The translations under genes were made by a program, and so were the position numbers. This document shows positions 33,183 to 45,400 of a stretch of DNA of 64,000 bases, one piece after another. Position 1 is the stretch's first letter. Every line of letters starts with the position of its first letter. Under the pieces are notes generated by a model, which was not told the origin of the DNA, ran no database searches, and worked only from the letters and a program-made list of their open reading frames with translations. This DNA is from Saprolegnia diclina VS20 (lineage: Eukaryota; Oomycota; Saprolegniomycetes; Saprolegniales; Saprolegniaceae). The stretch is taken from the NCBI RefSeq assembly GCF_000281045.1, contig NW_008246127.1, positions 73,445 to 137,444 of the forward strand, given 5' to 3'.

Positions 33183-33452
33183 GCCAATCAATCCATCAAC
33201 CGTAAAGTCTAACAACACGCAACTTGTATCCAGATGGCAAATTTGACCTTATCAGTGATCTTGTTGAGCGTGAGCTTTAGGCGTGGATAGTTCGCTGGTG
33301 AACAGCTCGTGGATAGCACATAGATCGCTGCTGCATAGCACACCCTTTTGGTGATGCCAAGCACAACGCTGAACCTTCCTCTAAATACACCCACCCGCCA
33401 ACCGCAACATGGCGGGTCGATACGTCTCGTGTTGTTAGCCATTGATTAAAGT

Positions 33453-33926
33453 ATGTCAGAGTACCCAGGTCGCAGCGTAGGCACTGCGATGGTCTGTACT
33501 GGAAGGCTACTGTTTTCTCTAGGTCTCCAGTCCCTCCGAGACCCTGCTTTCTACCCAAAGCTCTGAGCAGGTACGTCACGAACACTTGATGTCCATGGGT
33601 CATGGGTGGGTGTGTAGCCCACGTTGCCAGCAACAGGCTCGGACGAGGCCATCGCGCGGCAGCTGCACGATGAGCTCAACGGACGCCGCTACGTCATCGC
33701 CCAGCCCGTGATCCAGGCCCCGTTCAATTGCGGGTCGTGCCAGACCCTCCATTCAGTGCAGAACCCGCGGGTCGGGTGTCAATTCACCTGCACCGAGTGT
33801 GGCGCCATCAACCTCATCCACCCGCCCCGCCAAGTCATCTTGTACGGCTCCTGTCAGCACGACTCCATGGAACTCAGACCAACTAGGGCGCGCGACACCT
33901 CGCCCGTCTTTTGCGCAATCAGTTGA
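33453..33926 (+). CDS. Small zinc-ribbon protein
   Basis: Three exons are proposed (introns 33477-33522 and 33571-33617), giving about 125 aa. The core is 'FNCGSCQTLHSVQNPRVG' followed 8 residues later by a second CxxC ('CTECGAINLI'), so C-x2-C...C-x2-C as in zinc ribbons or LSD1-type fingers. An N-terminal Ser/Thr/Glu-rich stretch and 'DEAIARQLHDEL' precede it. The 3' end is unsure: a possible 34-nt intron near 33850 would move the stop to 33932. The tiny size and split exons make the model tentative; the finger itself is convincing. Role unknown. Confidence 0.55.
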
Positions 33927-34012
33927 GCGGTAAGTTCAAAGAAGGCGTAACCTCGACACAACAAACTAAAATATAATGGTACTTGTACCCCATCAAGAGC
34001 TACACCGCTCGG

Positions 34013-36644
34013 CTATCCTAGCGCCGAAGAGCTCTTTGGAGCTGGTTGCAATATTTCGAGCTGGCGTTGCATAGCAGACAGTGTCGCAGCAACGCTTTCC
34101 ATGCTGCGCTGGAGGGCCTCGTTTTGCAGCTTCGTTTCGGCCTTGAGTGTCTGGAGCTGCTTGGCGATCGTCCAGACCTTGTTGGCGACGAGCTTCTCAT
34201 CCGCGTCACTCGACACGTCGTCGTCGTCGACCTGCTTGTTCTTGTCGGACGTCTTGGTCTCACCTTCGCCGCTGGTTGGCACCACGAAGCCTCGGAGCTG
34301 GTGCTGCAAGTTGTGTTTATCGCGGCCACCCAGTGCGCGCTCTGCTTGGCGCTCAATCTTGCGCCGCGACGACCCGTAGGCATTGATGCGCTTCTGGAGG
34401 TTGCGCTCTGCGACGGCGGTCACGCGTGCAAGCGTCTCGGCCGACAAGTTGTGCTGGCCGTACAGTAGCGCAATGCGCTTGACCACGAGGTTTTTCATCT
34501 CAATGGCAAACTCGGGAAAGTCGCCCAGAACACTGTTGAATCCCTACAAAGTTGGATTTGCAGTTGGATCGACGCTGGTGCTGCAATGCATTATTGACCT
34601 CTTTCGTTAGAATGCAGAGTTCGGCCATGGACGCAGCCCGCACGGTGCGCGTTCGATATACCTATCTCTCGAGTTAGGCCATATAAACTGGGAGACCTAC
34701 CTCCATGACGAGACCGATTTCGCCAAAGAAATCGCCGTCGCCCAGGAGCACCGTCTCCTGGTGCGGCAGGCGGGTGTGGGCGTCGGCGGTCAACGGATCC
34801 GGGTACGCGGACGGCAGCACCTCAACACAGCCTTTCACGACCATGTAGAGCTCCTTCCCAATGTCACCCTGAAGGAGCAAATGAGACAGACGCAGAGACG
34901 CTCGAATGACCTCTTGGAAGATGTAGTCGCCCGACATGTAGACCACTTGACGCAGAAGCATACAGATCATGCCAAGCACGTCGTCTGTCGCGTGCTGGAA
35001 GAACGGGATCTTCAAGAGCTGTTCCTTGTAGAGGTAGATGGCGATCTGGCGGCGCAGGACCAGCGACATGCCTTCGTCAGACAGCAGAGTCATGTTCTCC
35101 GAGAGGTTTCGATTCTACGCGTGTGAGAGCCGAGACTCCTCGTGTGCATGCACATGTACGTTGAGCCAGAGGTAGTCGTAGTACGACGACACGCGTTGCT
35201 ACCACGCGTTGGGACAGAGCATGCCACAACAACCACGTACGCGAAGGTGCTTGGGCAAGTTCAGCGAGTCCATCTCGTGGTGCACTTGGTCCATCTTTTT
35301 GCGAAACGCATTGCCAGTGCGGTTGACACTAGTACACGTTCTTTGCGAGGACAACTTGTCCACATTCGAATACCTCTGCACGAGGTGGATGATGTTGCCG
35401 AAAATGAGCGCCATAAAGACCGCACTGAGCGGCTGCATGACGACCGCCCACACGTACAAGGAGAGAGGCGTTGTGCCCGTGCGGTAGGCGCCGTCGACGA
35501 CCGTGTCGTTGTTGACGAGCGCCTGAAGGTTGCCGCCGAGAAGGGCCGACTGCGCGACGTGGAACGCGAGCAAGTACACACTCATGACCTACGTTGTCGT
35601 CACCTAAGCCAGCCGCCGAGAGAGATGACGCACTTGGTCGTTTGCACACAGTTTGTCCGTCGATCCGTCCGGGCACGGACCGACGAGCAGCACCCAAATG
35701 CAGCTAGAGAGCAATCTCAAACACCGAGACGCTGAGTTAATCGTACGCAGCGCAGTGTGCAACGAAAAAGAGCGCACCAAACACAGTGACGATGCCGCCG
35801 TAGCCGCGGTACCGATGGACGTTCTTGAGGAGCCGCCCGAGGCGCAAAAGCTTTGGAATCTACCGCATCTCGTAAGAAATGCCACCAAGTAAGGGAGCGC
35901 CTGTACTTTGAAGTACTTCATGAGTTTGACCGAGTGGCGCGTCGATGCACTTGTGGCGGTGTCGCTTGGCATGAAGAACTCGAGCGGGAAGGACGAGAAC
36001 GCGTCGACGTAAAACCAATACGACCGAATATAGTGAGTCGTGATGATGCGCGGGTTCATGATGATGACGCCGCAGTCGACGAGGCCGGTCCGGAACCGCA
36101 GCAGCATGTCCAAGATGAACCACGCGTCCAGGAAGAGCATAAAGTAAGTCACTCCGTCGGGCGGATGCCACCAATCAAAACTCATCTCGAGCGGCGCGAG
36201 CCAGCAGTAGACGACGACAAGGGCCACCGAGATGAGGTCCAACGTCGTTTTCGCATTCGATAGCGGATGCAAAACGTATTTGTACTGCAGCCCTCGCTCG
36301 AGCTCCTCGATTGTCTGGCGGAGCACATTGGGGTTGCAGCGCCGGGTGCTGAACGCCGCCGTCAACGTGCGCTGAACCGTCGCCTTGTGCACGGACGCAA
36401 GAAGCCGCTGACCGACGCTGGGTCGCGTCACGGGCTGTCGTCGCCTCGGCGGCGCAATGCCCGGTGCCGTGGGTGCCGCGAGTTTGCCGGACGCGGTGCG
36501 GTCGACGAGGGCGTCGGTGCAAATGGTCGACGACCGCCGCGGCTCGGACGATGACGCTCTGCCGTCAGCTGTCGTAGTGGACGCGTAGACGCGTCGCGAC
36601 GGTGCTGGCACCGACGGCGCGACCGTGTACTCGTCACGTCGCAT
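34013..36644 (-). CDS. CNG/EAG-like six-TM ion channel with cNBD, copy A
   Basis: Ten exons, nine introns of 39-55 nt, one frame. Order: disordered N-terminus (about 110 aa), S1-S4 ('DWWHPPDGVTYFMLFLDAWF', 'LDMLLRFRTGLVDCGVIIMN', S4 'KLMKYFKIPKLLRLGRLLKN'), S5, pore, S6, C-linker 'LPKHLRQRVSSYYDYLWLN', cNBD ('GELYMVV'-like roll, 'GDGDFFGEIGLVMEVYRTRT' with the phosphate-binding Arg), then a coiled-coil tail. The pore region reads 'YLLAFHVAQSALLGGNLQAL': the usual T-x-G-Y-G-D is absent. The listed ATG (36644) is the first Met. Divergent from copy B at 36721. Likely a plasma-membrane or flagellar cation channel gated by cyclic nucleotides, selectivity unclear. Confidence 0.85.
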
Positions 36645-36720
36645 GAAAATAAAGTGCAATTGAAACGGTCCGCGCGTTTTGGGTTTCGCGCTTCAAAAGG
36701 CAGTCGCAGACTTGCTTGCG
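36645..36720. promoter_or_regulatory. 76-bp bidirectional promoter between two channel genes
   Basis: The start codons of channel A (minus, 36644) and channel B (plus, 36721) are 76 bp apart, so transcription start signals for both must lie within this gap or inside the coding regions. It contains an AT-rich half beside copy A and a GC-rich half beside copy B. Coordinate expression of the two paralogues is inferred. Confidence 0.55.
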
Positions 36721-38755
36721 ATGACCGAGAGCGTACGTGACGCGGCCATCGCGAGCTCTGTCGTTGCCGTGGACCTCGGCAACGACATTGCCGTCAAGCT
36801 ACCGAAACCGCACCCTGTGCGCGGCGATCTGCGCTTCTCGATGGGGCTCCGCGACAAGTGGCTTGCAGTGGCAACGCGGCGCCCGGGACAATCGAGCCTC
36901 GGGTACGGTCTGGCACCGACGCTGCCGCTTCGCCCGTTCATGATCAACCCGCTCGGGCTCTTTCGACGCGTCTGGGATATGCTCCTCGCGTCCGCTGTCA
37001 TCTACCTCTGCTGGTACATTCCCTTCAACGTCGCGATCGTGTGGTGGACGCCAACGTCAGAGCTCGCTGCGTTCCATACTGTCCTTGACATCTTCTTCGC
37101 TGCCGACATGCTCCTCAGCTTCCGCACCGCTGTCGTTGTCTACGGCGAAATCATCGACGACCCGCGCCTCGTCGCCCAAAAGTATCTCAAATCGTGGTTC
37201 CTCGTCGACTTCATCTCGGTCTTTCCCGCCGAGTGGCTCGTGCCCAGCAGCAAATCGTCCCGAAAAAGCGTCAAATTGCTCAAGTACATCAAGGTATCGA
37301 TTTATCAAGTTCCACCCATATCATATGTGAGATCTAGTTGCCGCGCATGCTTCGCTTGTCGCAACTCGTGCGCCGCTTTCGTCGCTTCCAGCGCTATGAA
37401 GGCGCCGTGGCCATCTTCTCGGCCTTGATCTTTGCCGTGCACATTGCAGGGTGCGTTGTATCACCGTACAGTGCCTACACATGTGTCTAGCTGCGGCTGG
37501 ATCCTGGCCATGGCACCGTGCGAGAACGTCCCCCCCATGGCCCCCCAGGACCTCCACATGTTTTGCGACCCGAGCAACGTACCCTACCCCACTGCGTGCA
37601 GCACTGACACTGCGTAGGTGTTTGAAGCCTACTCGCTCGGGTTCCATTACGCGCTCTCGATCATGACGCTGGCCTCGCTCGACAATGTGTATGCGACCTT
37701 CGACCCGCTCTGCGGAGGGTACCGTCTCGCGTATCTCAATGCATCGACGATCCCCGACGGCCTTCTCGTCATGAGGTATACGTTTCCGATAGATGTAACA
37801 AGTGGCACCACTACGAGTAGCAACTTGTTGGCGATCGCGGGCATACTTCTCTGCGCCATCATGATCGGCAGCTGCGTCTTCGTCGTCGAGAGGTATGACT
37901 CCTGCAACCTCCTTTTCCTCAGGGAAAGGAGCGTAGCTGGAACCGAGCGGGGTACCAATTCCGCAAGCGCATCGACATCATCAACCACGAAATGGAGTTC
38001 CTGCAGCTGCCCGAGCACCTTCGCGTACGCGGTGGTCCTCGTGCGATACTCTTACGTGTCGATAGCATCGGATCCAAACGTACCACCAGTACCTCTGGAC
38101 ACACCAGGGAAGCGCGACGGAGAAGGTGACGCTGCTGCAAGACAAGGGCATGTCGGAGCCGCTCCGTAAGGAGATTGCGATCTTCATGTACCGCGACATG
38201 CTGGCCAAGATCCCGCTCTTCCGGACCGCCAATGACCAGCTCCTCGGGCTCATCTGCATGTGCCTCCATACCGTCATCTACCTCCCGCGCGACATCATCA
38301 TCACGCGCGGCGAGCTCGGAAAAGACCTCTTTGTCATTTCGAAAGGGTCGGTCGTCGTCCTCGCCGAGGCCCATTCGCTTGAGGAGACGGACGTGGTGCT
38401 CACCGAAGGCGACTTCTTTGGTGAAGTCGGTCTCCTCATGGCCGTCGAGCGCACGCGCACCGTGGTCGCCAAGACCATTTGCGAACTTGGTGTGCTCGCA
38501 AAGGTCGACTTTGACAGCGTCATGCACCAGTTCCCGGCCTTTGCAGTCGAAATTCAAAAGCTCATGCTGCATCGCAATCTCCACGCGATCGGCGCCGTCG
38601 AGCGACCGGAAGAGCCACCGCTCGACCAAACGATCTCGGCCCGGTCCGCCTGGGAGTCGTCGGGCGCGTCAGTCGAAGCGCGCTTAGACCGCATTGAAGA
38701 GCTGCTCACGCTTCTCGTCGCGGAGAAGGAGAGAGCACATGCTACTGCACCCTAG
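36721..38755 (+). CDS. CNG/EAG-like six-TM ion channel with cNBD, copy B
   Basis: Six exons (introns 37294-37337, 37451-37490, 37579-37617, 37893-37936, 38025-38065). S1-S6 are clear: 'VWDMLLASAVIYLCWYIPFN', 'FHTVLDIFFAADMLLSFRTA', 'DFISVFPAEWLVP', S4 'KLLKYIKLPRMLRLSQLVRR', S6 'LLAIAGILLCAIMIGSCVFV', C-linker 'LPEHLRHRIQTYHQYLWTHQ', cNBD with 'GDFFGEVGLLMAVERTRTVV'. The pore is 'LGFHYALSIMTLASLDNVYA', again without GYG. After it lies a long loop with 'NASTIPDG', a possible N-glycosylation site. It is a paralogue of copy A with the same 'FHxAxS' pore element; the C-terminus has an acidic coil. Start: the first ATG in frame. Confidence 0.85.
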
Positions 38756-38805
38756 AATGCGTCATGTATATGGAAGAATGGAGTAAATTTGATTGCAAGA
38801 TGATG

Positions 38806-39514
38806 TTACAAGCCGAAAAAGTCGAACGCCGAGGCGAGCGCCTGGCGCGCGCGGACGGCTGCGGGTTTGGCCTCGCTCGGGTTGGACGACGACGACGGGG
38901 GGTGGTGGGACGATGGTGTTAAATAGGCGCTGCCGCTCGCGTGCATGCTCGTGTTGGACGCCCGGCGCTGCGTCTCCATCGAGCGGACGATCAGCACTTC
39001 GTGCTTGCGCTTCTCGCTCTCTTCGCGCCGGACGGTCTTTTCAATGTCGTACTTTTTCTGGAGCATGCGGTAGAGCTCCTTGTCGGACCGGCGAAGGCGC
39101 TCTTCAATGACAGCGCGTCGGCGCGCTTCCTCGTCGCACTTGCGCTCCCACATGCGCGCTTCTTCTTGGAGCCGCGCGCGCTCGGTCTCCCACTTGCGCT
39201 CGTCTTCCGCGCGGCTGGCTTCCATGTTGATGCGCTCGCGGGCTTCGATCTCGAGCCGGCGCTCGAGGTCCTCGTTGACGTACTCGAGGTCGTTGTGGCG
39301 GCGCGTCTGCGCCTCAAGCGCCTTCTTCGTGTCTTGGAGCTCGTTCTGCAGACGCATGACCATCTGCGAGTCCTGCCGGCGCTCGCGCTCAAAGAGCGGG
39401 ACGTTGGCCTCCATGTCCTAGGAAGATGCCATTAGCATGATCTTGATGGCGGAAGAGGACGCCTACATGGGGGTTGCCATGATTCCACTTGGCGCTCTTG
39501 TCGGTAGCCAGCAT
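38806..39514 (-). CDS. Coiled-coil protein, Arg/Glu-rich
   Basis: Two exons (intron 39466-39418, 49 nt) give about 219 aa. Exon 1 codes for a short N-terminus 'MLATDKSAKWNHGNPH'; exon 2 for an almost unbroken charged helix ('ERRLEIEARERINMEASRAE', 'CDEEARRRAVIEERLRRSDK', 'LYRMLQKKYDIE') predicted to form a coiled coil from heptads, then a Ser/Pro-rich, His-containing linker and a C-terminal 'RQALASAFDFFGL'. Such proteins are often cytoskeletal or basal-body parts in flagellated protists. I do not recognise the family. It is convergent with channel copy B, about 50 bp apart. Confidence 0.6.
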
Positions 39515-40262
39515 GCGTCTCTGCTCCCTCGGGGAATACGGCGACGGAACGCGGGGGTACGGGAGCGGCGCGATCGCGGACGTCGGTGGGCGATGGGCCC
39601 GAATTAACCAAATGGCCCAAATTACCAGTGCCTTGTTTCACCTTATGCTTCGGTCCTATTCCTGGTGCGTGGGAATCGACGTGAAGAACACGCGTGGTTT
39701 TCTCGCCGATTTTTCACGTCGCCCCGCAAACCAGAATGCATGACTGACAGCGTGGACAGCACGAGGCGACTGTCGCCACAACGTCCACGGCCCAAGCGCT
39801 CTTCATCGTTCCTCGTCGAGGCGCGCTCTTTCCATGAGGATAGGTCGTCATTACGGTAGCCACCTGATGTCGAACGTGGGTGGATCTGCTTCGTGAACAC
39901 TGGATCGCAGACAGGCATTTCGCGGCAGCTGTGCGAAGGCTGGGTAAACATGTTCACCACGTTGGGGCCAGTCATGGAGGCAGCCGCTGCTATTTGTCTT
40001 GATACGCGGCAATCTAACCTGGTCGTTGGACACGAAACCGCGGGCTGGTCGAATCGTGATGGGACAGGTCTTGTACGTCAGTGTAGGCGAATAGCTTGCA
40101 GAATTCGCATTTGCGGTTCTCGCTCGTCTCGCCAGTGCCAAAGCTAATGCGGTATGTCATGCTGAAGCTTTGGGACTAGAAACAAGCAGCGTCCGTGTTT
40201 GACGCCCGTTGAAGCGCGTGCGCCGTTGTATTTTTCACGTGGTACGTGGCAGTCCTCTGGCA

Positions 40263-40283
40263 TTTCTCACGTGATGTGAGAAA
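40263..40283. repeat. Perfect inverted repeat TTTCTCAC / GTGAGAAA
   Basis: Eight-bp arms (40263-40270 and 40276-40283) are exact reverse complements around a 5-nt loop that itself starts GTG. About 60 bp to the left the sequence TTTTTCACGTGG repeats part of it. It could bind a dimeric factor (E-box CACGTG-like core). Confidence 0.4.
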
Positions 40284-40880
40284 AACGCATTGGTCACGCC
40301 TAAATTCTTTGACACGCATTAAATGCCTTGCACTTGTTGTTTGTATACTCGGTCGACTATTTTTATGCACCCGATCTCGGCCTAATTAGGAGCGCCGTGC
40401 GTCCGAGCGTGGTGGACCGAGTGGTCTTCTTCACCACGTGCGTACGCTCGCTGCTCTGCCGTCTCTATGCTGCACGTCGCAGGAGAGAAGCCACTTGCTT
40501 TGAGAGCTTCTTCCGCTTCTCGACGATCGCAGCCGCGCGCATCGTACTGTGTACCCGCTGGCAATTGATGTGGCAGCGGCTTCAAATCGAAGCTCAGTGC
40601 ACTGTGATTGGATGAAATGCAACCAATCCACGTCGGATCCAGCGTTTCGCGCCTGTCGAAAACTGAAGTGTGATCTCTTGCCGCCCCGATGCTCCGACAC
40701 CCGACGATATTAACAGGGGCACAGACAAGCAAGAGGAGGCTGCTGCGTCGCCGACACGAAGCGCATCCCACCGAGGGCTGTGGGACGGACCTTGAAGTCA
40801 GGGGATTGTGGACAGCAGGAAAGGCGCGCGACTCATTACACGCCCCAAGATCGACCACCCGACACGCTGAACCGACGCTT

Positions 40881-40903
40881 TCCATTGGCCAATATGTACC
40901 AAT
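40881..40903. promoter_or_regulatory. CCAAT/ATTGG palindrome cluster
   Basis: CCATTGGCCAATATG then ACCAATGG: an ATTGG at 40884-40888 abuts CCAAT at 40889-40893, with a third CCAAT at 40899-40903, within 120 bp of the next start codons. This back-to-back arrangement makes a self-complementary site and suits NF-Y-type factors. Inferred promoter of the gene at 40970. Confidence 0.45.
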
Positions 40904-40969
40904 GGAAACGCGCGCTGCAGCCACAGCATATTTAGGATAAACCGAAACGAACAAACTCGACTAGGATCC

Positions 40970-42162
40970 ATGACTGAAAATAGGACCGATCAGAAACGTA
41001 TCCAAGGCGGCTCGTGTGGCATGAAGGAGCTTGTGCTGTGTACGGCCGTCGGCCTCTGCGTGGGCATGTACCTGCAGCGCCGGCGCGAGGCCGAGGTGAA
41101 GGGCCCATCGACCAAGTTCATCCGCAAGGCCAGCATCACCTGCGTACGGCGCTGCCACCTGCGTCGCGTCGCTCATGCCAAACTGTGTAGGAGAGCTGCT
41201 GTGCGCCCGAGCCCCACGTGCTGCCGCACTCGCACAGCATGGTCTGGGAGAGCGACTTGCCACTAATCTACACGGAAAAGCACGCGGAGAGCGCAGGTCG
41301 GCTCATCCTCATGCGCCATGGGCAGTCGGTCTGGAACCGCAAGCCCGACCGCCCGAATGACCCGTGGCGCTACGCCGGCACGGTGGACATTCCGCTCTCG
41401 GACGTTGGCATCCAAGAGGCGCTGCAGGCCGGCGAGTCGCTCCAGAACATCCCGCTCGACTTGGTCTTTTGCTCGCAGATGGACCGCGCCCGGGCCACGG
41501 TAGATCGTTCGATGTAGGAGAATGATGCCTCAGGCGTCGTAGGTCTCGCTCGCGCTCTCGATCCACGAGAGTGGCCGGACGCCCATCGTCGTGTACAACT
41601 CGCCGCTCGAGCGTCCGGATTTCGAGGACCTCTACGACGTGGACGACCCGACGCACTTTGCGATTCCCGTGTACGTGACGCCGGCGCTGAATGAACGCAA
41701 CTTTGGGTCGCTCCAAGGCGTGCCGTCGACACAGCACCCGACCAACCTCGCGCCGATCCGCAACGAGTTTGGTCTCAAGTTTCCTGGCGAGAAGGGCGAG
41801 AGCTGCGCCGACATTGAGGCGCGCGTCATGCCCTTCTTCCGCCAGTTCATCGAGCCCCAGCTCGCGGCCGGAAAGAACGTGCTCGTCTCGACCCACGGCT
41901 TTGTCTTGCGAACGCTCATGAAGTCGTTCGAGAAGATGGACGAAGACTTCTTCAACGCGCAAATGAAGCTCGAGAAGACGGATCCATCGGCCTGCCGCCT
42001 CCTCGCGCCCACAGGTTGGCAGCAGCCGAGGTCGCTTGGATATGAACGTTATCTGTAGGCGTCCCAATCATGTACGAATACCTCGACGGCGAGCTATTGC
42101 CGCTGCCACAGTCGAGAAGAGACCGCGCCAAGTCGATCGCGCGGTCGGCGCCGACGTATTAG
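40970..42162 (+). CDS. Phosphoglycerate mutase-family (histidine phosphatase) protein, membrane-anchored
   Basis: Four exons (introns 41144-41190, 41500-41542, 42015-42058), about 350 aa. Histidine-phosphatase signature 'LILMRHGQSVWNRK' with the catalytic RHG; 'DVGIQEALQAGESL' and 'LVFCSQMDRARAT' follow, then 'TPALNERNFGSLQGVPS' (proton-donor Glu region as in BPG-dependent mutase) and the second catalytic His in 'VLVSTHGFVLRTLMKSF'. This order is that of BPG-dependent phosphoglycerate mutase (dPGM) rather than broad phosphatases. The N-terminus has a hydrophobic segment ('LVLCTAVGLCVGMYL') followed by Arg, suggesting a membrane or mitochondrial anchor, unusual for a glycolytic enzyme. Start may be ATG 40970 or 41021. 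Confidence 0.85.
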
Positions 42163-42401
42163 CTCTCGATAGAGCAGTCGTCTTCGCATAGCGACTCGGT
42201 CCTATGCTAGAGACTCTTTGACATACCTTCAACTCGGTCGATAGAGGAGATACTGTGGTGGGGGCGGGCACACTTGAGGCCGGTCGTGCAGTCGGATCGT
42301 GGGTGGCGCGGCTAAGGTGGCGTGAATTTAGCGTTTCCGCGGCTCCTGATTGGTGCAAATTCGCCCGGCCCGGCGACCGTCAATTACAAGCTTGGACCAA
42401 G

Positions 42402-45400
42402 ATGCAATCCCAGCAAGACCCCGACCTCGACAGCTTCTCGTACGCCTTTGTCGAGCAGGACGACGACGACGACGACTTCGTCCCCGAGGCCCAGCACCAA
42501 GGCGCGCTCTCGTCGGCCGCCATGGGCTACGCGGACATCGACCTCTCGATGGACGCGGCCATGCTCGCGTCGCTCGACCTCGACGACGACGACGGTGGCA
42601 TGCCGGATGCGCCTGTCGAGCTTCCTAGCCACGCCTGTGCCTACTGCGGCCTGCACGATCCCGCGAGCGTCGTCAAGTGCGTCTCGACGGACAAGTGGTT
42701 TTGCAACTCGCGCGGCAACACGAGCGGAAGCCACATCATCCAGCACCTCGTGCGCTCCAAGAACAAGGAGGTCGCGCTGCACCCGGACAGCCCGCTGGGC
42801 GAGACGGTGCTCGAGTGCTACAACTGCGGCTGCCGCAACGTCTTTCTCCTCGGCTTCATTCCGGCCAAGCAGGACTCGGTCGTCGTACTGCTCTGCCGCG
42901 ACCCGTGCCTCCAAATGAACGCGCTCAAAGACTTGAGCTGGGACATGTCGCAGTGGCTGCCGCTCATCGACGATCGGTGCTTCCTCCCGTGGCTCGTCAA
43001 GGTGCCGACGGAGCACGAGCAGCTGCGGTCGCGCCAGATCACGGCAACCCAGATCGCCAAGCTCGAAGAAGTGTGGCGCGAGCACCCCCAGGCGACGCTC
43101 GAAGACCTTGACCGACCGGGCGTCGACGACGAGCCGAACGCGGTCCAGGACCGGTACGACGACGGGTACCAGTACCAGAACATCCTCGGGCCGCTCGTCA
43201 AGATGGAGTCGGACTACGACAAGAAGATGAAGGAGGCGCAGACGCAAGACAACGTGTTCGTGCGCTGGGACATTGGCCTCAACAAGAAGCGCAACGCGAT
43301 CTTCTCATCGAGCCGCCCGGACACGGACTTCCGGCTCGTCCCGGGCGACGAGATCCGCCTTCGCCTCGGGCCGGGCTCGGCCTTGATGTACGGCAAGGAC
43401 TGGGAAGGCACGGGGCATGTCCTGCGCTTTGACGAGTCGGAGGTCACACTCGAGATGCGCAACTCGCACGTGCCGGTGCGTCGCCTTCTTGTATAGCTCT
43501 CCATCCACCATGTCTCTGCGCAGGTGGACATTACCGACGGCTACTGCGTCGACTTTGTGTGGAAGTCGACGTCGTTCGACCGCATGCAGGGCGCGATGAA
43601 GACGTTTGCCGTCGACGACACGTCGCTCACGGGGTACCTCTACCACAAGCTCCTCGGCCACGACGTCGAGATGCAGACGCTGCGCACCGCGCGGTCGACG
43701 GCCACGATCGGTCTCTCGGTGCCCGGCCTTCCGGAACTCAACCCGTCGCAGCTCGCAGCCGTGAAAGGCGTGCTCACGCAGTCGTTGAGCTTGATCCAAG
43801 GCCCGCCAGGCACGGGCAAGGTACCCCTTCTACGAAGACTTCGTTTCATATTCACAATACTGTCGGTAGACGGTCACGTCGGCGTCGGTCGTATACCACC
43901 TCGTCAAGCAAAACAGCGGCCAAGTGCTCGTGACGGCGCCCAGTAACATTGCCGTCGACCACTTGACGGAGAAGATTTCGGCCACAGGGCTCAAGGTCGT
44001 GCGCCTTGCCGCCAAGAGCCGCGAGGCCGTCGCGTCGACCGTCGAGCACCTCAGTCTCCATGCGATGATCAAGGGCCTCGACAGCCCAGACAAGGCCGAT
44101 CTGCGCAAGCTCATGCAGCTCAAGGAAGACCAAGGGTACGCTGCCTCTCTTTCTATCGGTATATCAACCTCTCCAACGTGTAGCGAGCTCTCGTCGCAGG
44201 ACGAGAAGCGCTTCAAGGCCCTCAAGCGCAACGCAGAGCGCGAGATTCTTCAGGCCGCCGACGTCATTTGCACGACGTGCGTCGGGTCAGGCGACCCGCG
44301 CTTGGCCAACTTTCGCTTCCGCCAAGTGCTCATCGACGAGGCGACGCAAGCGACGGAGCCCGAGTGTCTCATCCCGATCGTGCAGGGCGCCAAGCACGTG
44401 GTCATGGTCGGCGACCACATGCAGCTCGGGCCCGTGGTCATGAGCAAGAAGGCGGCCAAAGCAGGTTTAAACCAGTCGCTTTTCGACCGGCTTTTGCGGC
44501 TTCAGCACCGTCCGTTCCGCCTCCGCGTGCAGTACCGCATGCACCCGTGCCTCTCGGAGTTCCCCTCCAACATGTTTTACGAGGGCGAGCTCCAAAACGG
44601 CGTGAGCACCTCGGATCGCATCCTCAAGCACGTGGCGTTCCCGTGGCCCAACCCGCAAAAACCCACGTTTTTCTACATTTCGCTTGGCGCCGAAGAGATT
44701 AGCTCGAGCGGCACGTCGTACCTCAACCGCACCGAAGCGTCGCACTGCGAAAAGTGTGTGACCCACTTCCTCAAGGCCGGCGTCCAGCCGTCCCAGATCG
44801 GTACGCATGTTTGCCATTTTTCAAGCTGACGAGCGGACGCAGGCGTCATCACGCCGTACGAGGGCCAGCGCGCGTACATTGTCAACTTTATGCAGCGCAA
44901 CGGCCCGATGCGGTCGCAGCTCTACAAGGACGTCGAGGTCGCGTCCGTCGACTCGTTCCAGGGTCGCGAGAAGGACCTCATCATCCTCTCGTGCGTGCGC
45001 TCCAACGAAAACCAAGGTACTTGATGTTATGCTGCAAGATGTCGAAGAGGCGTGTAGGCATCGGGTTTCTGAGCGACCAGCGCCGCCTCAACGTCGCACT
45101 CACCCGCGCCAAGTACGGCGTCATCATTCTCGGCAACCCCCGCGTCTTGGCCAAGCAAGAGCTTTGGAATGACCTTTTGAACCACTATCGCGACAACCAG
45201 CTCGTCGTCGAAGGCTCGCTCAACAACCTCCAGCCGTCCTATATGCAGTTCCCCAAGGTCGAGAAGCCGCGCGCGCGTCGCCAGACCCGCGCGTACGACA
45301 ACAGCGGCATGGCGTACACGCGTCAGGACCCCTTGCCGCCACTTGACTCGCGCTTTGACCCGCGCTACGAGGCGTCGCGCCGTGCGCCGCCGCTGCCACC

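Larger units (their letters stand above)
39515..40969. other. 1.45-kb intergenic region with palindromic promoter elements
   Basis: No gene is supported on either strand. It holds a hairpin-like palindrome at 40263-40283 and several ATTGG/CCAAT boxes (40607-40611, 40623-40627 and the 40881-40903 cluster). The right part is likely the promoter of the phosphoglycerate-mutase-like gene. Confidence 0.45.
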
